The translations under genes and the position numbers were made by a program. A stretch of DNA of 64,000 nucleotides from Azorinus chamasolen. Lineage: Eukaryota; Mollusca; Bivalvia; Cardiida; Solecurtidae. The stretch covers positions 28,229,201 through 28,293,200 of the forward strand of contig OY755238.1 in the NCBI GenBank assembly GCA_963576725.1, written 5' to 3'. Positions 10,268 through 21,300 of this stretch are shown here, one piece after another. The notes beneath the pieces were generated by a model, which made no database searches, was not told the origin of the DNA, and was given only the letters and a program-made list of their open reading frames with translations. Every line of letters begins with the position of its first letter. The first letter of the stretch is position 1.

Positions 10268-11195
10268 AGAGTGCATATAGTTTAAGCTCAACACTGGTTC
10301 CTTAGAGAAAGGATTTCTTTTAAACTCTAAGTTTAGCATTCCCAATAACTTACTATTCGCTCAACAGCCTTTTCCCTTTAGGATATCTCTGCATGATTTT
10401 CACAATACATTAAGCAGCCACCTGCATCAAACTTCTCAATTCGTCTTTACTAAATTTCGGATAAGTTAGTTTACTGTATTTCTTGTATTTCTACTTTTAT
10501 CATGTATGTTCGTAAGTTATCAGATTAATGAAAAGGTACAAATATAATTTATTTGTTCAGTGTGTGTAATTGGTCATTTTCTGTCATTGTAAATAAACAC
10601 AATAATCTGCGCATTTTCATACTTTGTATTTTTGTTTGTTCGCCCTCTTGCAAATAATATAGGAATTGAACTTCAGTATTACAGTGTTTGATTTGGATAT
10701 AAACCCCCCCCCCCCCCACACACACCCTTTGATACTCGTATTGCATATGCATGGAGAATAAGAACGAATATGTGACTTTAACCTTTCCGTCGTCAAATAA
10801 AATTCATCAATACATCTACTAAAATTATCACCTGCTTCAGGTTTTATACTTAATTTCTTTGCCAAGATATAATCAGATGGTAAAACCTTTTGGATCCGGA
10901 TGAAAGACCAAAAAATAGTCAGAAATCATAGCGGGAGGAGTTATAACCAAAATAACAAAGGAAGCAGTGTCATAACCAAAATAAATGTGGGAGCGGACAC
11001 ATGACCAGAATAACATACTCGTGAAGTGATTATTTCTTGCATAAAAGGGTAAACGTGTACGGGCAAATACATGGGATTATATTGATACTTTAGTTAAGAG
11101 TACATGGTACGGCTTTAGGTCCCGGATGTCTGTTCTTCTGAAGCGGATGTGCATTGCAGGATTTACAACAAAGTCACACTGACCTACAATACTGT
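10268..11195. other. Intergenic, nothing recognised
   Basis: AT-rich with a C17 tract followed by CA repeats at about 10686-10725. No exon, repeat family or RNA gene recognised. Confidence 0.4.
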
Positions 11196-12235
11196 ATATT
11201 TAATACGACCACTCAAAAGAAGTCTAATTGTGGATTTTAAAACATGGTAGAATAGATATGCAGGACAAAATTATACAGAAAGTTCCTATATGAGCTTTCT
11301 GTTTTAATTTTGCCAAGCATCGTGCAAAAGCCACCGTCTTTTACAGCCTCATATGCTAATGAATTATGTGTCTAAGTACGGTAAAGTCGCTATAATACAA
11401 CCAATCAAATGACGTCTAATTCTGGAGTTTAACCCTTCGCTTGCTAAATTCTTAAATACGTTTCTCCTTCTTTACCCATGTCATGTTGTATAATTACATA
11501 TATCTTCACTATATACAAGTATTTCGCTGTGTAATCACTGCTGTGGAGTGCACTGGTTGCACAATCAAATTGTAAATAGTGCAGACCCTGATGAGACAGC
11601 TCCTGTAGGAGCTGTCTCATCTGGGTCTTCACTATTTACAGGTACGCATATTGACGTGAACAGCAAGCGAAGGGTTAAAACAGATGGTGGGTAAATGCAG
11701 GACAAGCATTACGCAGGGTGTTCTTATAGGAGCTTTCTGCTTTGCTTTCATCGAACATTACGGAACTAACTGCTTTTACACACTCATCTGCTAATATCGT
11801 GCCGAACTACAGCAAAGTCTCTCTAATAAGACCACATAGTAGATACCTAGTTCTGGACTTTAAAAACAGACGGAAGCTTCATTCCAATTCAGGACAAAAG
11901 GTATGCAGAAGGCTCCTATAGAAGCTTTCTGCATTAAATTTTCAAATCATTAAGAAACCACGTGTTTTTAAAGACTCCTGTGTGGTAATAAAGTATGTGC
12001 TCCCTTTATCGAGACTCTACTGTCCTTACCTTGATAAACGGCCACTTAGAACAGTATGGCGTGGACCGATCAACACTTTATCATGATCAACATTATCTGG
12101 CACCCTTCCCGGATATTAAAATATATTGGCTTGTAAAGTGCATGTCATGATTGTAGATAAAGGCAATATACATGCTGTTGAAATACAGTAAAGTCTCTCT
12201 ATAACGACCATTTACCAGAGGTCTGATTCTGAGGT
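11196..12235. mobile_element. Nested decayed Tigger-like MITEs with a TTAA MITE inside
   Basis: Several decayed elements with GCAGAAGGCTCCTATAG-type centres and TACAGTAAAGTC ends. A younger TTAA MITE has jumped into one of them at 11433-11674. Confidence 0.5.
11433..11674. mobile_element. TTAA-flanked hairpin MITE, CCCTTCGCTTGC family
   Basis: TTAA at 11429-11432 and 11675-11678. Ends are CCCTTCGCTTGCT and AGCAAGCGAAGGG. The hairpin centre is GAGACAGCTCCTGTAGG at about 11590. A close full-length copy is at 17361-17603. Confidence 0.85.
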
Positions 12236-12238
12236 TTA

Positions 12239-12473
12239 GCCCATTCCCTGCTGAATATTCATGTAAGAAATAATGACATCATGAATATTTATAATGGCAT
12301 ATGTACACAGTATGTATTGATGATATTGGTAGACATTGTAGCGTCAGATCTAGTATAATGTCATAAGCAACCAGAGCAGACCCTGACCAGACATCTAAAA
12401 GAGCCCCTAACCGTCTGATCTGGGTCTACTCTGTTTGCAAGGGCGTTAAAAGACGTATTTATGGGATAAAGGG
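12239..12473. mobile_element. TTAA-type hairpin MITE, main family
   Basis: Carries the block TGAATATTCATGTAAGAAAT at the left, a CAGACCCTGACCAGAC hairpin, and GGGATAAAGGG before TTAA at 12474-12477. The left flank is TTAG. Confidence 0.7.
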
Positions 12474-12485
12474 TTAAGGCACGTG

Positions 12486-12835
12486 GAAGCTTTAACCATT
12501 TCCCCCATATAAACATGTTTTCACGCATTTGCAAACAGAATAGATCCAGATCAGATGGGCCCTTTTGGAGCCGTCTGATTGGTCAGAGTCTGCTCTGAAT
12601 ATCTATATAAGAAATAACAATATTATGAGTATTAATTAGAATAATTTTAATAATGTATATTTACAAGAGAATTGTTGTCAGTGGCAGACACTTAAGACTT
12701 ATGTCTGTACTTTCTAATAAGCAAACAACATAATTAATTATATCCTAATCAGACAGCTCCTACAATAACTGTCTGATCTGGGTCTACTCTGTTTGCAGAT
12801 GTACAAAAGGGTGTCGTTATAAAGGAAAGTGTTGC
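12486..12835. mobile_element. Two overlapping remnants of the main hairpin MITE family
   Basis: CATATAAACATGTTTTCACG and hairpins at about 12545-12595 and 12745-12800 belong to the same family. Ends are worn. Confidence 0.55.
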
Positions 12836-13138
12836 GTGAAATTAACACCATCTGGCTAATGTCTAAACGTCTTGACAATACCGCTGCGGTAGTCTTGATT
12901 TTTTTGTTTTATTAATTGATGTCCTCAAATCATTCCGGGTGTCATTTGAAATTACATTGTATATGTTAGCCTTTATCACACCGAATTAATTGTCTTAGAC
13001 TGAAAACTTTAACTGTATCCATTTTTTGCTATTCAAAGCAGTGATACATGTCTACACAGGTCATCTAAGATATAGAGGATCTGTTGGGAGTTGTCTTTTA
13101 AGATCACATACATGTTCCTAAACGAGCCTTAGAAAATG

Positions 13139-13400
13139 TCATTAAGCGAGCCTTGTCCTGGACAGTTTTTCTCTTTTATCTACAAAACATATCCATCGTG
13201 TCCTGAACAGTTTTTCTATTATCTACAAAAAAAGCCCACCGTGTCCTGGACAGTTTTCCCCTTTTATTTACAAAACATATCCACCGTGTCCTGGACATTT
13301 TTCCCTTTTATCTACAAAACATATCCATCGTGTCACCGTGTTCTGAACAGGTTTTCTGTTTTATCTACAGAACATATCCACCGTGTCCTGGGCAGTTTCT
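13139..13400. repeat. Minisatellite of about 45-58 bases, six units
   Basis: Units contain GTGTCCTGGACAGTTTTTC and TATCTACAAAACATATCCA. Open in one frame (13136-13660), but as repeat sequence without coding signs. Confidence 0.8.
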
Positions 13401-14126
13401 CGGCGTTTCGTCAGGAAGATCTTGAAACAGGAATCCATTGGAAGAAAATGATTGATTTCTGTTTATTAACAACAATAAATTTACCCTTTCCCTCATTCAG
13501 AAAATTTTGGTGCCCTTGCAAACATAGTATATCCAGATCAGACAGTTCCTGTAAGGTATGTTCTATTTGCACGAAGTTTCTAAGTAAAAAGTTTCCTTGT
13601 ACATATGTAATTATACAAATTCAGTTCGTGCAAACAATGCATGAATTTATGAATAAATAACTATAAAGAATTGCGCGGAGACACGATCTAAAGGTCATTT
13701 ACATGATGCATGTGTAACTGTTTATACACATACATGCACATTTACATGATGAATGTGTAAATCTTCACTATACAGGCGAATTCACAAGAGCCTTTGTTAA
13801 CCGTCTGAGCATGTTTCTGACTTGAAATAGGAGAACTATTGGAATATTGAAGCAGACGACACCACTATGTAACATAACTTAAGTAGTAAAGGTGAACTAC
13901 CATTGATTGGAGGATTCAGATTTTGAGGCAATACAAATCAACGGTCGACTGCAAGATTAGTGTATTGAATGTACAGTTAAATCTGTTTTACGCGACTGTT
14001 ATTAAAATGAAGTCTAATGTTAAGTGTTCAATGCTGGTGATAACTCACTGCAGGACGAAAGTGATACAGAAAACTCTCTAAAGAAGCCTTCTGTATTACT
14101 TATGTCCTGTATTTATCTACCCTCTG
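13401..14126. other. Intergenic between genes 1 and 2, little recognised
   Basis: Contains a decayed Tigger-like MITE at about 13972-14110 (TACAGTTAAATCTG start, GCAGGACGAAAGTGAT centre). No gene seen. Confidence 0.4.
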
Positions 14127-14331
14127 CTTTAATCCCTTTCGGTGCCAAAATTCTAATTGTCGTCTGCAACCCAATTTTGTTACATCGTTCAGAAAAATAA
14201 GGAAATGAGATAAATAAATGCAAGTGTCAAAGGTACAGAAAAGGCGTATGTTCTGGGACTGCACTATTTGTCGTGGTGCATTTTCGCGACATTGGCGGTA
14301 AAAGGGTTACGAATACTATACATAATCTTAA

Positions 14332-14662
14332 CCATTTCCCTGTTGACTATACATGTAAACAATAATGACATCATGCATAATTATTTAAAAGCTTACTTTT
14401 ATAATGCCATATCCACGCATGAATATTTAAAAGCTTACTTTTATAATGCCATATCCACGCATGAATATTTAAAAGCTTACTTTTATAATGCCATATCCAC
14501 GCATGAAGTTTTGATATTGGTAGAAACTAAGGAGTCAGATCTGTTAAAATTCCATATGCGAACAGAACAGACCCTGATCAGACGGTTCCAAAAGGAGCCG
14601 CTTGATCTGGGTCTACTGTTGTTGGCAAAGTTTTGAAGAGATTTTATATACGAAGGAACTGG
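14332..14662. mobile_element. TTAA-flanked MITE containing a 42-bp triplication
   Basis: TTAA at 14328-14331 and 14663-14666. The usual left block is followed by three copies of TTTAAAAGCTTACTTTTATA-type sequence (14379-14505) before the hairpin at 14570-14615. The element has grown by internal tandem duplication. Confidence 0.75.
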
Positions 14663-15024
14663 TTAAACAGCCTTCACTGAATCGTTGACTTAATGTAGGT
14701 CCTTTGTCAATAATGTGGACAAGAAAGAAGTTGCACATTAATGCGATATCTCTGCTTGATGCCTAACAGTGATTTCGAAAACAAACATGCAAGAATGGTT
14801 GAAACACACTACACTATTCTGCAATTGATAAAAACACTGTCTCTGTATTATTCTTGTATTTGTAATGTAAAACCGGAAGGTACGGTTCAATGCATTCAAA
14901 TAAAATAAGTTCAGTGATCTGGACTGTTTAGCAAATATATCCTATATTCAGAGCAATCGATAAAAGCATATATTCCTATACTAAACTCCGGTCATCTCTT
15001 CAAAACCCTGTGGTGTGACTGTCC

Positions 15025-15030
15025 TTTATT
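15025..15030 (-). promoter_or_regulatory. Possible poly(A) signal of gene 2
   Basis: AATAAA on the minus strand, 141 bases past the stop. It sits inside a decayed copy (about 14997-15061) of the intronic palindrome family described at 2571 and 21017, so a transposon may have supplied it. Confidence 0.4.
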
Positions 15031-15170
15031 ATAGCCTTGAGCACAACATAGGTTTCGTAGAATATTAAAGCATCTATCTTTAAAATGAGTAATTCACGCA
15101 TCTCATCTTGGCCTCTGGTGTTATAGACAAGCACGGTAAGTCTGTTGGTTGTGTTTCCAGTCCGACTTTA

Positions 15171-15316
15171 TCAGTCCACATTGAGTTTACGGAATGACGC
15201 TACAGGTACGTCATCAGCACTAGGTTTGAGCTTAAAGTCAACACCATACTTTGGATCGGAGATTTCTTTGATGTAGTTACGAAATTCTGGTTTCATCATG
15301 TCAGCAATCATTTCGT
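15171..15316 (-). CDS. Gene 2 exon 8 with stop
   Basis: 146 bases, acceptor CTTCCTGCAG, ending in TGA. It encodes DEMIADMMKPEFRNYIKEI, PKYGVDFKLKPSADD and FRKLNVD. Confidence 0.92.
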
Positions 15317-18300
15317 CTGCAGGAAGAAATTTAAAATTTAATACAGTAACAGCCTTAAACCTTTACTCCATGAATATTCATGTAAGAAATGATGACCTCG
15401 TGAATATTAATTAGATTTACTAGTTATAATAACACAAGGAAACAGGAAGGTTTGGCCATGATATACAGTAAAACCTCGCTAATGCGACCACCAAAAAGGG
15501 GCATAATTCACAGTGGCAAGGGCAGGTGGTTGCTTAATGCAGGACGAAAGTTATGCAGAAAGCTCCTATAGGAGCTTTCTGCATAACTTTCGTCCTGCAT
15601 TAAGCAACCACCTGCTTATGAAAACAGCCATGTTTGTTTAAGTGGTCGCATTAGCGGGGTTCTACTGTATAAACTTATATCTGTATTATATCATTAGCAA
15701 ACATAGCAGACCCTGACTAGACAACTTCCACAGGAGCCACCTGATCTGGGTCTGCTCTGTTTGTAAATGCATAGAAAGGCACATTTATGGAGTAAATAGT
15801 AAGTGATATATTTCGTTGACAATCGGAACCCTTCAGCGAGCTTGGCCAACGCAATACGTAGTCATAGGTTCAGTAGAGACACACGTTGTGCAACGTTCTG
15901 TAGGCTAGCCACTTGGTCTAGAAAATATGTCATACTCTTACTTAGAGGTACAATACTGTTGGTGTGTATAAATCATAAACTACAGACTAGTGGCAATTAT
16001 CTTGTTGTGAACTGTTACCAATAGTTTGTGTGTTATCATTTACAGAGCGCACGGCTGTCTCGGCTGTACGTAGGCTTCCACCACTAAAAATAGGACATAG
16101 GCAGATTTATTTCGGTAAAAAGTGTACATCACATGGCAATAACAAAAAAGAATATCAAACAAAACACCACGAAATGCGCACTAATACCAAGTATAACACT
16201 AAAAGGGAAAACAAATTTTCCTTACTTCCATCGTGGTCCTTGATAATAGTGACATGACAGAGAGACTGAGAGAGTCACGAAATGTTATCACAAACTAGTT
16301 ATCACAAACATTGCTACTAAATTCACATAAATACTGATATAGTAATTACATTATACACCACATATGTTTGATAACATGTCAACTGCATTCTTTCAAAGGA
16401 ATGCCAACTTGGACTGTGTTGATATAGATACTTTAGACATTATTTATGTCAATCAAATGAGAGGAGCTGTTATTTATGTCAATCAAATGAGAGCAGCTGT
16501 TATTTATGTCAATCAGTTGAGAGCAGCTGTTATTTATGTCAATCAGTTGAGAGCAGCTGTTATTTATTCAATCAGTTGAGAGCAGCTGTTATTTATTCAA
16601 TCAGTTGAGAGCAGCTGTTATTTATGTCAATCAGTTGAGAGCAGCTGTTATTTATGTCAATCAGTTGAGAGCAGCTGTTATTTATGTCAATCAGTTGAGA
16701 GCAGCTGTTATTTATTCAATCAGTTGAGAGCAGCTGTTATTTATGTCAATCAGTTGAGAGCAGCTGTTATTTATGTCAATCAGTTGAGAGCAGCTGTTTC
16801 CACTGCAAATGTGACATAGGTATTAAACACAGACACATTTACCAGAATAGTATGTTACTTTTAACCTCTTCCCTGATGAATATTCATGTAAGAAACTATG
16901 ACATAGTGCATATTTATAAGCTGAGTGTTTTTATAATGACATATGAACACATGATATTTGGTGTTGTTAGAAACTGTAGTCTGAACTGTTGTAATTCCAT
17001 AAGCGAACAGAGCAGACCCTGATCAGGCGGTTCCTACAGTAGCCTTCTGATATATGTCTACTCTGTTAAAGCGCGTATGTAAAAGAAAAGGGTTAATACA
17101 TTGGGTCTACTAACTGACCATGCACAGTGTTATCATTTCTGTCATATCACCGGATGCACCCGAGATCTGTCGGGGTTAGAGGAGGATTTCCTATTGTTTC
17201 ATAAGGTACCTTTTTTACGAAATAGTGTTCATGGGATGTTACTGCGTTGTGAAATGTTCATTTACTCTGTTGCAGCTACCTCCCGCACAAAATAGCCAAA
17301 CCAATCACACCCGACCCTGTGATGTTATCATTATCAATCGTGGTCTAGTGGTATAATTAACCCTTCGCTTGCTGAATTTTAAAATAAGTGTCTCCTTCTT
17401 TACCCATGCCCTGTTGTATAATTTACATATATCTTCACTGTGTACAAGTATATCGCTGTACAATCACTGCTGTGGAGTGCACTGGTTGCACAATCAACTT
17501 GTAAATAGTGCAGACCCTGATGAGACAGCTCCTGCAGGAGCTGTCTCATCTGGGTCTTCACTATTTACAGGTAGGTATATTGACGTGAATAGCAAGCGAA
17601 GGGTTAAGTATGCTCTCGTCGCTGTGGTTTGAATCTCGACCTAAACATTTGGAGTTTTCAAGTGAGGAAATCTTCCGGCTGGCTTGTGGTAGGTGGTGGT
17701 TATACCCGGGTAGTTCTTCTGTGCACTAAACAATGCAATTTTTTCCATGCAGAGAAAACTAATCCTGGGTCTTCTTCCACCTGCAATTAGCTTGACGTAG
17801 CGAAATGACTACAATAATGTTAAACGACGTAAAAAACGACACGAACTACATGTATTACTGTGTGAATTCAGACAAAGAGAGCGTGGTAAAATATTTTTGC
17901 GACTGTTCGAATGTAATAAGTTGACTATATTTCTGTTCACGTTAGCTTTGTAGATTTTATATAATTGGGGGAAACAACAAGAAAGTCATACCTTAGGAAA
18001 TCCAACATGGATTAGTTTACATTGTTTAGCAAACACCTGAAGATACTAGGTTTTGCAGTACGGTTCAGAATACAAATATAATGACCGGCATGTGTTACAA
18101 CCTACCGACAATCTGCTGGCACGACCCAACCCTGGGACCTTCATAATCGTCGGGCAGGTATTCGTCGGGCAATACTGACATGTCTAGTTCCTTGTATACG
18201 TGGGCCATGTTTTGTCCATGTAAATGTAACTGTTGACAAATCAAAATAAGACGTACAATATGGTACAGATGCAGCTAAACTCTCGGACCCAAACAAGACC

Positions 18301-21300
18301 TTGGGAAATTCTTTATCAGATTACTATTTACATGTTAATTTTTTAGCAAATTGCTAGAAGCCTAGAAACAAGAAACATTTCATTATTACAATAACAAACA
18401 TTTATAAACATGAATAATATATTGCACTGTAAGGCCGTTTGTCAGTTAATGTATGCTATGCTAATAAATTAGGAAATGTTGATTTGAATATTGTATGCTA
18501 TCAGTCTTCCTCATGAAAGGTTGTAACGAAAATAGCTTCTCAAAAAATGCAAAATAGAGTATAAATTTAGCATAACTGCTATCCAAACACCTTTTAAACT
18601 GTTTTAAACGTGTAACTTGTGACATATGTGCTGTATAGGTGGAGCCAGATTAGTCACCTCGTGTAGCTTGTGACATCTGTACTATATACGTGGAGCCAGA
18701 TTAGTCACCTCGTGTAACTTGTGACATATGTACTGTATAGGTGGAGCCAGATTAGTCACCTCGTGTAACTTGTGACATATGTACTGTATAGGTGGAGCCA
18801 GATTAGTCACCTCATGTAGCTTGTGACATCTGTACTATATACGTGGAGCCAGATTAGTCACCTCGTGCAACTTGTGACATATGTACTGTATAGGTGGAGC
18901 CAGATTAGTCACCTCGTGTAACCTGTGACATATGTACTGTATAGGTGGAGCCAGATTAGTCACCTCGTGTAACTTGTGACATCTGTACTGTATTGGTGGA
19001 GCCAGATTAGTCACCTCGTGTAACTTGTGACATATGTACTGTATAGGTGGAGCCAGATTAGTCACCTCGTGTAACCTGTGACATATGTACTGTATAGGTG
19101 GAGCCAGATTAGTCACCTCGTGTAGCTTGTGACATATGTACTGTATAGGTGGAGCCAGATTAGTCACCTCGTGCTGTATACGTGGAGCCAGATTAGTCAC
19201 CTTGTGTAACCTGTGACATATGTACTGTATAGGTGGAGCCAGATTAGTCACCTCGTGTAACCTGTGACATATGTACTGTATAGGTGGAGCCAGATTAGTC
19301 ACCTCGTGTAACCTGTGACATATGTACTGTATAGGTGGAGCCAGATTAGTCACCTCGTGTAACTTGTGACATATGTACTGTATAGGTGGAGCCAGATTAG
19401 TCACCTCGTGTAACCTGTGACATATGTACTGTATAGGTGGAGCCAGATTAGTCACCTCGTGTAGCCTGTGACATATGTACTGTATAGGTGGAGCCAGATT
19501 AGTCACCTCGTGTAACCTGTGACATATGTACTGTATAGGTGGAGCCAGATTAGTCACCTCGTGTAACTTGTGACATATGTACTGTATAGGTGGAGCCAGA
19601 TTAGTCACCTCGTGTAACTTGTTACATATGTACTGTATAGGTGGAGCCAGATTAGTCACCTCGTGTAACTTGTGACATATGTACTGTATAGGTGGAGCCA
19701 GATTAGTCACCTCGTGTAGCCTGTGACATATGTACTGTATAGGTGGAGCCAGATTAGTCACCTCGTGTAACTTGTTACATATGTACTGTATAGGTGGAGC
19801 CAGATTAGTCAACTCGTACTGTATAGGTGGAGCCAGATTAGTCACCTCGTGTAACCTGTGACATATGTACTGTATACGTGGAGCCAGATTAGTCACCTCG
19901 TGTAACTTGTGACATATGTACTGTATACGTTGAGCCAGATTAGTCACCTTGTGTAACCTGTGACATATGTACTGTATAGGTGGAGCCAGATTAGTCACCT
20001 CGTGTAACTTGTGACATGTGTACTGTATAGGTGGAGCCAGATTAGTCACCTCGTGTAACTTGTTACATATGTGATGTATACGTGGAGCCAGATTAGTCAC
20101 CTCGTGTAATCTGTGACATATGTACTGTATAGGTGGAGCCAGATTAGTCACCTCGTGTAACTTGTGACATATGTACTGTATAGGTGGGGCCAGATTAGTC
20201 ACCTCGTGTAACCTGTGACATGTACTGTATACGTGGAGCCAGATTAGTCACCTCATGTAATCTCTGATGGGTGTTAAGCATTACAGAACCTGGTCAGACG
20301 GTCCAGTTTTGTTTTGTATTTTAGAGGAGGCTGGTCTGGTTGTACATTGTTTGCGAGCCTAAAGGTTGGTCATCATATAGTGGGGATCCTAAGTATTCTA
20401 GGATGAGACTCACCCTGTCTTTTGTCTTTTGCTTCATTAGATGTTTGAAAAGTGAAAATATAGCATCAAAGAATGTAGGCTCGTTATACATATGCAGACC
20501 CTTCATCCGACATGGCAATGAATTCTGTCAAAAGAAGAAACAAATTATGTATTAATGTCTTGAAAAATAACCATACGTTTGTCTGATTTCACTAATCGCT
20601 AATACATTCTCACACCCAAAACTCGAGAAAATCTCATATATATTTCGCTTAGTTCCTAGTTGCTATCGGAATGGTAGAACATAGGAACATATATAACGTA
20701 CAAAATGGATATCTGTTGCAAATCAAGCATAAGAACGAGTTTGTGAGAACAATCCTGGTCGGTGTAGAACAATATTTTTGAATGTACATTATGTTCTTGC
20801 ATACTAAGGAAGCCTGGTTTACATACTCTAGCGAAAATATTCCGAGGTTAATTGGGAAGCATAGATATACATGTATTAGGGTTTTCACTATTTACAAAGC
20901 GCTGTGACTGCTTATGCGTGTATACACGTGTAGACTTTGGGTAGGTGTCTCATTTTCTAAGACTTGCAAAGTCCAGAAGACATCTAGAATATGATATAAT
21001 TATTGCTTTATACAGGCAGTACAGTGCTCCCTCTCTACAACGACACCCTTTGGGATACGAAAATTGTATGTGTTGTTCAGAGGGAGTTGTTATAGGGAGG
21101 GAGAGATCAAACATAATTAGCTTGTTTGCAGATCCCCAGATAAGGTATATTTCTAGAACTACATGTATAACCGTTATGCCTCCATCAAACCCTATGTTGT
21201 GACCACTCTTTAGAATCGTCACAAAGTGACGATTCTAAAGAGTGGTCACAACATAGGGTTTGATGGAGGTTTAAAGAAAATACGATGGAAAACACAGAGG

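Noticed and set aside
16030..16257. 75-residue open frame starting MLSFTERTAVSAVRR
   Set aside because: In a gene 2 intron on the opposite strand, without similarity to any family I know and with a typical chance length for this composition.
16441..16800. CRISPR-like regular repeats (also at 8.1, 18.6 and 44.3 kb)
   Set aside because: The arrays have no unique spacers; they are head-to-tail minisatellites in an animal genome.
18835..20202. 455-codon open frame as a gene
   Set aside because: Pure 51-base minisatellite inside a gene 2 intron; the period is a multiple of three and the unit has no stop in that frame. Kept only as a finding.
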